A DNA stretch of 13,842 bases from Alphaproteobacteria bacterium (GTDB lineage Bacteria; Pseudomonadota; Alphaproteobacteria; Rhodobacterales; Rhodobacteraceae). Shown here in pieces: positions 6,572 to 13,280 of this stretch (position 1 is its first letter; each line of letters begins with the position of its first letter). Below the pieces are notes generated by a model. That model was not told the origin of the DNA. It ran no database searches and was given only the letters and a program-made list of their open reading frames with translations. Made by a program: the position numbers and the translations under genes. The DNA lies in the NCBI GenBank assembly GCA_013151535.1, contig JAADIC010000056.1, positions 1 through 13,842 on the forward strand, written 5' to 3'.

Positions 6572-8148
6572 GCCTGCTTTCGGTCAAAAACCTGAACCTG
6601 TCGATCCACGGGGTGCCGATTCTGAAGGGTCTGGATTTCGAGGTTCAACCGGGCGAGGTGTTCGGCATTGTCGGCGAAAGTGGGTCGGGCAAATCCATGA
6701 CGGCGCTGGCCGCGATGGGGTTGCTGCCCGAGGGGGCGGTTGCGAGCGGCACGGCGCATTTGGAGGGCATTGATCTTTTATCCACCCCCGAGGCTCAAAT
6801 GTGCGGCCTGCGCGGTAACCGGATCGCGATGATCTTTCAGGAGCCGATGACGGCACTTAATCCGGTCAAGACCATCGGCGATCAGGTGGCCGAAACGCTG
6901 GTGATCCACGGGCGCGCCAGCAAGGCTGAGGCCTTGAAAATTGCCCGTGAAAAGCTGGATCGGGTGGGCCTACCCGCCGCGCGTTTCCCACTTGATCGCT
7001 ATCCGCATGAACTGTCGGGCGGGCAGCGTCAGCGGGTGGTGATCGCACAGGCGATTGCCCTGCGACCGCAATTGCTGATCGCGGATGAGCCGACCACGGC
7101 GCTGGATGTCACCACGCAGGCACAAATCCTCAAGCTATTGAAATCGCTGGTTAACGAGGAAGGCATGGCCCTGATCCTTATCACGCACGACTTGGCCGTG
7201 GTGTCTGATATTGCCGATCATGTGGCGGTGATGAAGCTGGGTGAAATCGTTGAGACCGGCACCACGGTAGATATTTTTCGCAACATGCAGCACCCCTATA
7301 CAAAGCAACTTTTCGCGGCTTCCAGCCATGTGCCGGAGCGCGTGGCCGATGCAAAAGACGCGCCGATCCTGGAGGTTGTCAACGCGGTGCGGACCTATGC
7401 GATGCCGCGCGAAAAGCTATTTCGGAAACCGCCGCGCTTCAAAGCCGTGAATGACGTGAGCTTCACGCTTTTTCAGGGTGAGAACCTCGGGCTGGTCGGT
7501 GAAAGCGGCTGCGGGAAATCGACATTGACGCGGGCCATTCTGGGGCTGGATGCGCTGGACAGCGGGCAGATCAGGCTGTTTGGCCAATCGGTCACTCCGG
7601 CGATGCCAAACACATTGCGCGCGGGCGTGCAGGTGGTGTTTCAAGACCCTTACGGCAGTTTCAATCCGCGCTGGAAGGTTGAGCGCCTTGTGGCTGAGCC
7701 GTTCCATCTGATGGTTGAAAAACCTGCCGACAGTCGCGCGCGGGTGGCCGAGGCGCTGGACAGTGTCGGTATGAAACCGGCTGATATGGGCAAATACATT
7801 CACGAGTTTTCCGGCGGTCAGCGTCAGCGCATCGCCATTGCGCGGGCCCTGATCCTGCGGCCTGATCTGATCGTGTTGGACGAGGCTGTTTCTGCGCTCG
7901 ATGTGTCGATCCGGGCGCAAATTCTGGACTTGCTGGCGGACCTGTCGGACCGGCTGAACCTGTCTTATCTGTTCATCAGCCATGACCTTTCGGTGGTGCG
8001 GGCGATTACGGATCGTGTGCTGGTAATGAAGGCGGGTCAGATTGTTGAAAGCGGGGACACAGAAGACGTTTTCACCAACCCGCAGCACGCCTATACGCGC
8101 GAATTGCTGGCGGCGACACCACGATTGCCGGACAATGCGGTGGCCTGA
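6568..8148 (+). CDS. Double-domain ABC transporter ATPase (DppD-DppF fusion type)
   Basis: A 526-residue protein with two nucleotide-binding domains, as in GsiA/YejF-like importers. Domain 1: Walker A GESGSGKS (36-43), Q-loop FQEP (90-93), signature LSGGQRQR (149-156), Walker B LLIADE (169-174), and switch H207. Domain 2: Walker A GESGCGKS (311-318), Q359, signature FSGGQRQR (414-421), Walker B LIVLDE (434-439) and H472. After each domain is the oligopeptide-type C-terminal element HPYTKQLFAA and HAYTRELLAATPRLPD. The second D-loop reads DEAVSALD instead of DEPTSALD, a variant also seen in OppF-type domains. It powers the two permeases upstream, with which it overlaps by four bases. The operon appears to end here, with no strong terminator in the 76 bp before the next gene. 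Confidence 0.95.
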   Translation: MSLLSVKNLNLSIHGVPILKGLDFEVQPGEVFGIVGESGSGKSMTALAAMGLLPEGAVASGTAHLEGIDLLSTPEAQMCGLRGNRIAMIFQEPMTALNPVKTIGDQVAETLVIHGRASKAEALKIAREKLDRVGLPAARFPLDRYPHELSGGQRQRVVIAQAIALRPQLLIADEPTTALDVTTQAQILKLLKSLVNEEGMALILITHDLAVVSDIADHVAVMKLGEIVETGTTVDIFRNMQHPYTKQLFAASSHVPERVADAKDAPILEVVNAVRTYAMPREKLFRKPPRFKAVNDVSFTLFQGENLGLVGESGCGKSTLTRAILGLDALDSGQIRLFGQSVTPAMPNTLRAGVQVVFQDPYGSFNPRWKVERLVAEPFHLMVEKPADSRARVAEALDSVGMKPADMGKYIHEFSGGQRQRIAIARALILRPDLIVLDEAVSALDVSIRAQILDLLADLSDRLNLSYLFISHDLSVVRAITDRVLVMKAGQIVESGDTEDVFTNPQHAYTRELLAATPRLPDNAVA

Positions 8149-8224
8149 CATCGGGGGGTTTTGAACGGTCTATCGGCGTGGCCGGTTTTCGTGTAAACAG
8201 AAGGGAATTTCGCAAGGGCAAGCC

Positions 8225-8758
8225 ATGAACAGGCCTGAAGAAACCGTTGGAGCGTTGAAAAACCCCGTCGTATTGCTGGCGATTTGCGGGGCGGTGACGG
8301 GTGTCTTGAACGCCACTTTTATGTTATATGATGTCGCGGGAACCAAGCACCTGTTAGGGGTTTTCTTTGGGATTTGTGTCGCCATGTCGCTGGTACATCT
8401 GAAGCTGGCAAGTGTAAAACAGGCGGCCTTTGTCTTCGTGACATTTGCGGTGTCCTGGGTCGCGGCGTATCAGGCGGCCCTTCAATGGTCAGACGGGTTC
8501 GAGGAGCTTTATCAGGTCGGATTTCCCACAGGCGCGCTTGGGGCTGGGATCGTCGCGATTGGCTTTGCCGTGATCTTTCCATCTGCGCGCACGCCGTCGG
8601 CTTTTCTGCGCACGGTTTCTGTCGGGGCAATAGCGGGTCTGCTGTTGGGGCTTGATAGCCCGTATTTTCTGTTCATCATTTGGCAAACGCTTGTGGCGGC
8701 CAGTCTGGCTGCATGCATTTCAAACCAAGCGCAAGATCACCGGCAAACAACGGGATAG
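8225..8758 (+). CDS. Hydrophobic inner-membrane protein, not recognised
   Basis: A 177-residue protein with about six hydrophobic segments: near residues 12-33 (NPVVLLAICGAVTGVLNATFML), 42-58 (HLLGVFFGICVAMSLVHL), 66-84 (QAAFVFVTFAVSWVAAY), 102-118 (GALGAGIVAIGFAVIFP), 126-143 (FLRTVSVGAIAGLLLGLD) and 146-165 (FLFIIWQTLVAASLAACI). A polar tail ends the protein. I recognise no domain. The ATG has AAGGG eight bases upstream, supporting translation. It follows the importer ATPase by 76 bp and could be co-transcribed, or stand alone. Conservative reading: membrane protein of unknown function. Confidence 0.75.
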   Translation: MNRPEETVGALKNPVVLLAICGAVTGVLNATFMLYDVAGTKHLLGVFFGICVAMSLVHLKLASVKQAAFVFVTFAVSWVAAYQAALQWSDGFEELYQVGFPTGALGAGIVAIGFAVIFPSARTPSAFLRTVSVGAIAGLLLGLDSPYFLFIIWQTLVAASLAACISNQAQDHRQTTG

Positions 8759-8762
8759 CGCC

Positions 8763-8832
8763 TCGTCCAAAATATCTGAGCGCCATCTGCGCTTGATCGG
8801 ACGTAACTGGGTAGGTCAGATATTGTGGACGA
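8763..8832. repeat. Long inverted repeat (17-bp arms, 36-nt spacer)
   Basis: TCGTCCAAAATATCTGA (8763-8779) is the reverse complement, with one mismatch, of TCAGATATTGTGGACGA (8816-8832). The spacer includes a small GCGC-catct-GCGC hairpin (8780-8792). It starts five bases after the membrane protein stop and ends 72 bp before the aldehyde dehydrogenase ATG. No T-run follows, so it is not a standard terminator. It may be a leader or 3' RNA stem, a small mobile repeat, or a paired operator. Confidence 0.7.
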
Positions 8833-8904
8833 TACCTTAAGCGTGGCATATGGGCGTAAATCTGGCAAATACCGCCTGTAAAATCCATCCAAGAGGATCA
8901 TCTT

Positions 8905-10359
8905 ATGACCGTTCCCGCCCTTTGGTATCCAACCGATAAATGCTTTGTGGACGGGGGCTGGGTTGATCCGGCATCGGGCGAAACCCTGCCGCTGGAAAAC
9001 CCGTCAACTGGCGCGCAGATCGGGCGGATTGCGCGCGGCGGCAAAGCGGATATTGATGCGGCGGTTGCGGCAGCGCAGGCGGCCCGCCACGGCGAATGGG
9101 CGCGCCTGCCGGCGTTTGAGCGCGGGCGTCTGCTTACGCATATGGGGCGGTTGGTTTTGACCCATGTGGACGCGCTGGCCGAGATCGAGGCGGCGGATGT
9201 CGGCAAACCCCTGAAACAGGCGCGCGCCGATGCGGTGGCTTTGGCGCGCTATCTGGAATTTTATGGTGGTGCTGCGGATAAAATCCATGGTGAAACCATC
9301 CCCTATCTGGATGGCTACACGGTTTACACATTGCGTGAACCGCATGGTGTCACCGGTCATATCGTGCCGTGGAATTACCCGATGCAGATCATTGGCCGCT
9401 CGGTCGGGGCGGCGCTTGCCATGGGCAATTGCTGTGTGTTGAAACCGGCCGAAGAGGCCTGTTTGACCGCGCTGGCCTTCGCCGCGATTGCCGACGAGGC
9501 TGGCTTCCCCAAGGGTGTCATCAACGTGGTGCCGGGACTGGGCGAGGAAGCGGGCGCGGCCCTGTCTGAACATCCCGGCGTGCATCATATCAGCTTCACC
9601 GGCTCGGTTCCGGTTGGCACCCTGATCCAGCGCGCGGCGGCCAGCAATGTCATTCCGGTCACGCTGGAGTTGGGCGGTAAATCCCCGCAACTGGTATTTG
9701 AGGATGCCGATTTGGATGCGGCTTTGCCGTTTCTCGTGAACGCGGGCATTCAAAATGCCGGGCAGACCTGTTCGGCCAGTTCGCGGCTGTTGGTGCATCG
9801 CCCGATCCACGATCAACTGCTGGAGCGGCTTGCTGCGCGTTATGAGGGTTTGCGGGTCGGTCCGGCCTCGGCTGATCTGGACGTGGGGCCGCTGATCTCG
9901 GCCCAACAGAAATCAATCGTTTCGGGGTTTCTGGCGCGGGGGGCCGATCTTGAAGTCGCTGCGCGCGGCAAAATCATCGACACCGCGCCCGTTGGTGGCC
10001 ACTACATCGCGCCGGTTTTGCTGGCGGGTGTTGCACCCGATCACGCCCTTGCGCGCGACGAGATTTTCGGCCCCGTGCAAGTGGTGATCCCGTTTGATGA
10101 TGAGGACGAGGCGATTGCGATTGCCAATTCCACCGATTTCGGGCTTGTGGCGTCTGTTTGGACAAGCAACGGCGCACGCCAGATGCGCGCGGCCAAAGCC
10201 ATTCACGCTGGTCAGGTGTTCATCAACAATTATGGTGCCGGTGGCGGTGTAGAACTGCCTTTCGGCGGGGTCGGAAAATCCGGCCACGGGCGGGAAAAGG
10301 GTTTTGAAGCGCTTTACGGCTTTTCAACCCTCAAGACCGTGGCCGCTTTGCATGGTTAG
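8905..10359 (+). CDS. NAD(P)-dependent aldehyde dehydrogenase
   Basis: A 484-residue enzyme of the aldehyde dehydrogenase superfamily, of typical length. Seen: N157 in VPWNYP (oxyanion hole), K180 in LKPAEE (cofactor), the FTGSVPVG coenzyme turn (231-238), the general base E255 in LELGGKSP, and nucleophile C289 in GQTCSASSR. EIFGPVQVVIPF and the C-terminal GGGVELPFGGVGKSGHGREKG complete the set. It oxidises an aldehyde to the acid in the cytoplasm; sequence suggests the broad betaine/aminoaldehyde-like branch, but the substrate is unknown. The ATG at 8905 has AGAGGA at suitable distance. A long inverted repeat lies in its leader. It may process aldehydes arising from the upstream amine-oxidising or uptake genes (inference from distance only). 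It ends tail to tail with the Met-rich protein gene, with 21 bp between. Confidence 0.95.
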   Translation: MTVPALWYPTDKCFVDGGWVDPASGETLPLENPSTGAQIGRIARGGKADIDAAVAAAQAARHGEWARLPAFERGRLLTHMGRLVLTHVDALAEIEAADVGKPLKQARADAVALARYLEFYGGAADKIHGETIPYLDGYTVYTLREPHGVTGHIVPWNYPMQIIGRSVGAALAMGNCCVLKPAEEACLTALAFAAIADEAGFPKGVINVVPGLGEEAGAALSEHPGVHHISFTGSVPVGTLIQRAAASNVIPVTLELGGKSPQLVFEDADLDAALPFLVNAGIQNAGQTCSASSRLLVHRPIHDQLLERLAARYEGLRVGPASADLDVGPLISAQQKSIVSGFLARGADLEVAARGKIIDTAPVGGHYIAPVLLAGVAPDHALARDEIFGPVQVVIPFDDEDEAIAIANSTDFGLVASVWTSNGARQMRAAKAIHAGQVFINNYGAGGGVELPFGGVGKSGHGREKGFEALYGFSTLKTVAALHG

Positions 10360-10380
10360 AGTGAAACCAATCCAGCCGGA

Positions 10381-10962
10381 TTAGCCACCCGGCATTTGCC
10401 CCGATGCCATGGCCCAGTGATGTGGCTGGTGGTGCATGCCTGACGCCAGCATCCCGAAAAAGCCGAGGCCCTTGAGCTGGGCAAGGTCCGCTTCTGGCAC
10501 CACGATACTGAGAACCGCGCCATCGGCCTGCTTGACTGCCTCGTATTGCCATCCGTTCACGCCTTGCATGAAGGCTGCGTGACCAAGTGCCATGCGCTGG
10601 ATCGACGGGAACACCGCTGGCGCGCCGGTGATGGTGAAGCGCACGCCACCGTCGATATATTCGGTGACAACATTGGCGTCGATGGTCACCACATTCATAT
10701 CGCGCAAATGCTCGCGCAAGGTGTCGATGCTGACCATGGACCAGTCGGTGTTCGGATCGGCCTGCAAGGCGGCAACAATCTCGCCAATGGCGGCAAAGGC
10801 GCCCTGTCCTGGTTCGCTCGCGGGTATGGTGCCTGTGGGCATCATCATCATCGACCCCATGGTTCCCATCGAGCCCGTGTCGTTGCTCATCATCTCGGTG
10901 GATTGGGCAAATGCGCTTGCCGGCACCAGTGCCAGAATTGCGGTGATTAAAATTCGGTTCAT
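10381..10962 (-). CDS. Met- and His-rich exported protein, possible copper binder
   Basis: A 193-residue protein with a signal peptide (MNRILITAILALVPASAFA, cleavage after residue 19). The mature N-terminus is methionine-rich: M24, M25, M32, M35 and M38-41 lie within 18 residues. A central domain (about 55-165) has no family I recognise. The C-terminal tail holds HHQPHH (177-182) with M176, M185 and M190 nearby. Clustered Met and His in an exported protein is typical of periplasmic copper (or silver) binding, so a copper role is plausible, not shown. The ATG at 10962 has AAAGGG upstream. It is divergent from a Crp/Fnr regulator, and a perfect palindrome lies between its probable -35 and -10 boxes. 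Four ATG codons in a row (10840-10853 region) could be prone to slippage. Confidence 0.75.
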   Translation of the reverse strand: MNRILITAILALVPASAFAQSTEMMSNDTGSMGTMGSMMMMPTGTIPASEPGQGAFAAIGEIVAALQADPNTDWSMVSIDTLREHLRDMNVVTIDANVVTEYIDGGVRFTITGAPAVFPSIQRMALGHAAFMQGVNGWQYEAVKQADGAVLSIVVPEADLAQLKGLGFFGMLASGMHHQPHHWAMASGQMPGG

Positions 10963-11006
10963 CGGGTTTCCCTTTGTTGGTTTTGTCCCTCTTGCCGGAA
11001 CCGTCC

Positions 11007-11035
11007 ATATTATGACATGATCGCAATCATGTCGG
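11007..11035 (-). promoter_or_regulatory. Candidate promoter of the Met-rich protein gene
   Basis: On the minus strand, CCGACA (11035-11030) and TAATAT (11012-11007) are separated by exactly 17 bp; each matches four of six consensus bases. The start of transcription would be near 11000, leaving a leader of about 38 bases. The palindrome at 11014-11033 fills the spacer, so a bound regulator would be expected to repress. Confidence 0.45.
11014..11033. promoter_or_regulatory. Fnr/Crp-like palindrome at the regulator's start codon
   Basis: GACATGAT and ATCATGTC are perfect 8-bp inverted arms around the spacer CGCA. The core TGAT-N4-ATCA is the half-site pattern recognised by Fnr/Dnr-type regulators. 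It lies over both possible ATG starts (11017 and 11029) of a Crp/Fnr family gene, and within the likely promoter of the divergent Met-rich protein gene. I read it as an autoregulatory, shared operator. Confidence 0.7.
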
Positions 11036-11589
11036 ATGTATTTTTTAGGCTATTGCATCAAATCAATGGAACCTCGCGCCAACTGGCGCAGGGGGCGCTG
11101 TTGTTTGAGCGTGGCGACAAGGTGAAAAACCTCTATGCGCTGGATCAGGGCGAGGTGCGCCTGCTGCGCCGTCAACCTGACGGGGCCGAGTTCATTTTGC
11201 AACGCGCCACCTCGGGCGCGATCATCGCCGAAGCCTCGTTGATGAGCGTGACTTATCATTGCGCGGCGGTGGCGATAACCCCTGTCAAGTTGACAAGCTG
11301 GTCCTGCAAACTGATCCGCGCGCACCTTGATGAAAGCCGCGAACTGGCGCAGGCTTACGCCGCCCATCTGGCGACCGAGGTGCGCCTTGCCCGCCTGCGC
11401 GGCGAAATCGCCAGCTTGCGGCGGATTGCCGACCGGCTGGATGCGTGGCTGGTTTGGCATGACGGTGAATTGCCCGCCAAGGGCCAGTGGCGGCTTGTGG
11501 CGCAGGAGATTAACGTAACACCCGAAGCGCTTTATCGCGAGCTTGCAAAGCGGCGGCAGGGTGGGGCATCTTCTCGCAATGCCTCTTAG
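11017..11589 (+). CDS. Crp/Fnr-family transcriptional regulator
   Basis: A 190-residue regulator, or 186 from the second ATG at 11029 (MSDVFFRLL), which is equally likely; neither has a visible Shine-Dalgarno. Residues about 20-105 form a cyclic-nucleotide-binding-like beta roll (LLFERGDKVKNLYALDQGEVRLLRRQPDG, then GAIIAEASLM). A long dimer helix (105-140) and a C-terminal helix-turn-helix (GQWRLVAQEINVTPEALYRELAKRRQ, 156-181) follow. Only two cysteines are present (C82 in TYHCAAVA, C97), so the four-cysteine iron-sulphur sensor of FNR is absent; the signal is unknown. A perfect Fnr-like palindrome overlaps its start, suggesting self-control together with the divergent Met-rich protein. The downstream glycosylase gene overlaps its end by 11 bp. 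Confidence 0.88.
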   Translation: MIAIMSDVFFRLLHQINGTSRQLAQGALLFERGDKVKNLYALDQGEVRLLRRQPDGAEFILQRATSGAIIAEASLMSVTYHCAAVAITPVKLTSWSCKLIRAHLDESRELAQAYAAHLATEVRLARLRGEIASLRRIADRLDAWLVWHDGELPAKGQWRLVAQEINVTPEALYRELAKRRQGGASSRNAS

Positions 11590-12745
11590 AATATCAAACC
11601 GCGATGCCCGCCGCCTCTGGCTTTGGACCAATGGCTTGGCGGACACGCCGACCGGCCCGCTGGACCTGATGGCGATGATCCATCGCTTGGGGTTCGTGCA
11701 GATCGACACCATCCGCAATGTGACGCGCGCGCATCACCATATCCTGTGGTCGCGCAACCAGAATTACCGTGAACCGATGTTGTGGTCGGCTCTGAAAGAC
11801 GACCGGGCGCTGTTTGAGCATTTCACCCATGATGCCAGCCTGATCCCGATGGAGTTTTACCCCATGTGGCAGCGCCAGTTTCGCCGACTCGGCAAGAAGG
11901 TTGCGCGAAGTAAATGGTATCAATCCGGTCTTGCCCGCGAACAGATCCGCGACATTCGCGAGCGGATCAGGGTTGAGGGGCCGCTTTCAACCCACGCTTT
12001 TGACACCAAAATCGAAGGGCCGCGCCAGATGTGGGCACGACCACCTCATAAAAAGGCGCTCGATCAGATGTGGTATGCGGGGGTGCTGACGACCTGCCAC
12101 CGCGAGAATTTCACCAAGTTTTACGATCTGGCCGAGCGGGTTATTCCGGCCCGTCACCGCGAAATGCGTCATTCCGACAAGGCGCAAATCGACTGGCTGT
12201 GCCGCGCGGCGGTTGATCGGTTGTCCTTCGCCTCGCAAGGTGAGGTTCAGCGGTTTTGGGCGGCGATGGATGCGGCCGAGGTCAGGGGCTGGATTGCGGC
12301 CCAAAGGGATTTGCAGCCGGTTGAGATCGAAAACGCCGACAAAACCCGCTTTGCCGCTTTGGCCCCCGCCGATATCCGAAGCCGCCTTGCCAACGCCCCC
12401 GCGCCAAGCAAACGCCTGCGTATCCTAAACCCGTTTGACCCAGCCATCCGCGACCGTACCCGCCTGATGCGCCTGTTCGGGTTTGACTATCGAAACGAAA
12501 TGTTCGTGCCGCAAGCCCAGCGGAAATGGGGCTATTACGTCTATCCGCTGCTAGAGGGGGATCGTTTTGTTGGCCGCATGGAGATCAAGGCAGATCGCGC
12601 CAGGGGCCGGATGTTGGTGACGGGGTTTTGGCCAGAAGGCGGGGTGAAATGGAGTGATGCAAGATTTGACAGGCTTGCAGCGGAGCTTGCCAGATTTGGG
12701 CGATTGGCCGCGATTAACCAGATTGTTTGGAAATGTGGGCGATGA
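11579..12745 (+). CDS. YcaQ/AlkX-type (HTH_42) DNA glycosylase family protein
   Basis: A 388-residue protein of the HTH_42 (YcaQ/AlkZ) family of winged-helix proteins. These unhook DNA interstrand crosslinks by cutting alkylated purines. The family's active-site motif is QxQ or, in YcaQ/AlkX, QxD; here it is Q41-I-D43 in HRLGFVQIDTIRNVTRAHHHILWSR. Also typical are RISNRDARRLWL at the N-terminus and the LWSALKDDRALFEHFTHDASLIPME and RILNPFDPAIRDRTRLMRLFGFDYRNEMFVP segments. The frame is open upstream to a TTG at 11543, but the ATG at 11579 gives the usual N-terminus. It overlaps the Crp/Fnr stop by 11 bp, so the two are probably co-translated. Placement behind a regulator could mean crosslink repair under its control; activity is inferred from family only. 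Confidence 0.88.
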   Translation: MPLRISNRDARRLWLWTNGLADTPTGPLDLMAMIHRLGFVQIDTIRNVTRAHHHILWSRNQNYREPMLWSALKDDRALFEHFTHDASLIPMEFYPMWQRQFRRLGKKVARSKWYQSGLAREQIRDIRERIRVEGPLSTHAFDTKIEGPRQMWARPPHKKALDQMWYAGVLTTCHRENFTKFYDLAERVIPARHREMRHSDKAQIDWLCRAAVDRLSFASQGEVQRFWAAMDAAEVRGWIAAQRDLQPVEIENADKTRFAALAPADIRSRLANAPAPSKRLRILNPFDPAIRDRTRLMRLFGFDYRNEMFVPQAQRKWGYYVYPLLEGDRFVGRMEIKADRARGRMLVTGFWPEGGVKWSDARFDRLAAELARFGRLAAINQIVWKCGR

Positions 12746-12748
12746 TCC

Positions 12749-12776
12749 CGGACATAATCACTTTTTCATGTATAAT
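12749..12776 (+). promoter_or_regulatory. Candidate sdh operon promoter
   Basis: CGGACA (12749-12754, four of six) and a perfect TATAAT (12771-12776) are 16 bp apart. Transcription would begin near 12783, leaving a leader of about 100 bases to sdhC. Starting there, the RNA lacks the left arm of the terminator hairpin and so would escape it. Confidence 0.5.
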
Positions 12777-12805
12777 GCCCATAATTCGACATGTTGGGCG
12801 TTTTT
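12774..12805 (+). terminator. Possible rho-independent terminator after the glycosylase gene
   Basis: GCCCA (12777-12781) pairs with TGGGC (12795-12799); the stem extends by a wobble and two A-T pairs to 12774 and 12802, around a 13-nt loop, and runs into GTTTTT (12800-12805). It lies about 30 bases after the glycosylase stop. The stem is short, so strength is uncertain. Its left arm overlaps the TATAAT of the sdh promoter candidate. Confidence 0.5.
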
Positions 12806-12881
12806 CGGTTTATCTCGGTATACAATCGACCCATAAAGGGACAACAGCGACCCAATATGTGAATCACGACAGGGGATTATG

Positions 12882-13268
12882 ATGGCTGACAGCATGCAAA
12901 CAAACCGACCGCTCTCACCGCACCTGACGATCTATCGTCGGGAAAAGGGTATGATGATGTCGATCATCCACCGGGCCACCGGCGTTGGCATTACGTTCAG
13001 CCTGACGCTGATCGTCTGGTGGTTTCTGGCGGCGGCGACCTCGGGCGCGTATTTCGAGTTTGTCGATGGTTTGCTGACAAGCTGGATCGGCACGCTGGTT
13101 CTGCTGGTGTCGCTATGGGCGTTTTGGTATCATTTCTTTAACGGTGTGCGGCATCTGCGCTGGGATATGGTCAAGGGGCTTGGGCTTGGCGAGAGTGCCC
13201 GCTCGGGCTGGTACGCGGTTATCCTGTCGGTGATCTTCACCACGTTTTCCATTTATCTGACTCTGTAA
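12882..13268 (+). CDS. sdhC: Succinate dehydrogenase cytochrome b556 subunit
   Basis: A 128-residue membrane anchor of complex II. The N-terminus NRPLSPHLTIYR is the SdhC signature, followed by MMMSIIHRATGVG. S27 and R31 (SIIHR) correspond to the quinone-site Ser/Arg of Escherichia coli SdhC. H84 in YHFFNGVRHLRWD fits the haem ligand position. Three hydrophobic helices are seen (about 26-53, 66-88, 110-128). Two tandem ATG codons exist (12879 and 12882); AGGGG (12871-12875) is better spaced for the second. It is followed at 12 bp by sdhD, then sdhA, the standard operon order. The enzyme oxidises succinate to fumarate and reduces ubiquinone in the inner membrane. Confidence 0.95.
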   Translation: MADSMQTNRPLSPHLTIYRREKGMMMSIIHRATGVGITFSLTLIVWWFLAAATSGAYFEFVDGLLTSWIGTLVLLVSLWAFWYHFFNGVRHLRWDMVKGLGLGESARSGWYAVILSVIFTTFSIYLTL

Positions 13269-13280
13269 GGGGGCCCCGTC

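Noticed and set aside
7867..7905. DEAVSALD instead of DEPTSALD in the second ATPase domain
   Set aside because: The catalytic Asp-Glu are intact, and this variant occurs in OppF-type domains, so it is not a defect.
9004..9906. A 300-codon minus-strand open frame opposite the aldehyde dehydrogenase gene
   Set aside because: Shadow of a well-supported enzyme; no domain and no start signal.
10369..10382. AATCC-AGCC-GGATT hairpin between the convergent aldehyde dehydrogenase and Met-rich genes
   Set aside because: Only five base pairs and no T-run on either strand; too weak to call a terminator.
10840..10853. Run of four CAT triplets (Met codons on the minus strand) as a phase-variable repeat
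   Set aside because: A triplet unit would change length without shifting the frame, and four copies are few; noted only as part of the Met-rich stretch.
10331..11026. A 231-codon minus-strand frame overlapping the Met-rich gene in another frame
   Set aside because: It has no recognisable domain or signal peptide, while the other frame has a clear signal peptide and ribosome site.
12821..12826. TACAAT as a second sdh -10 box
   Set aside because: No -35-like hexamer lies at 16-18 bp; the TATAAT at 12771 is better supported.
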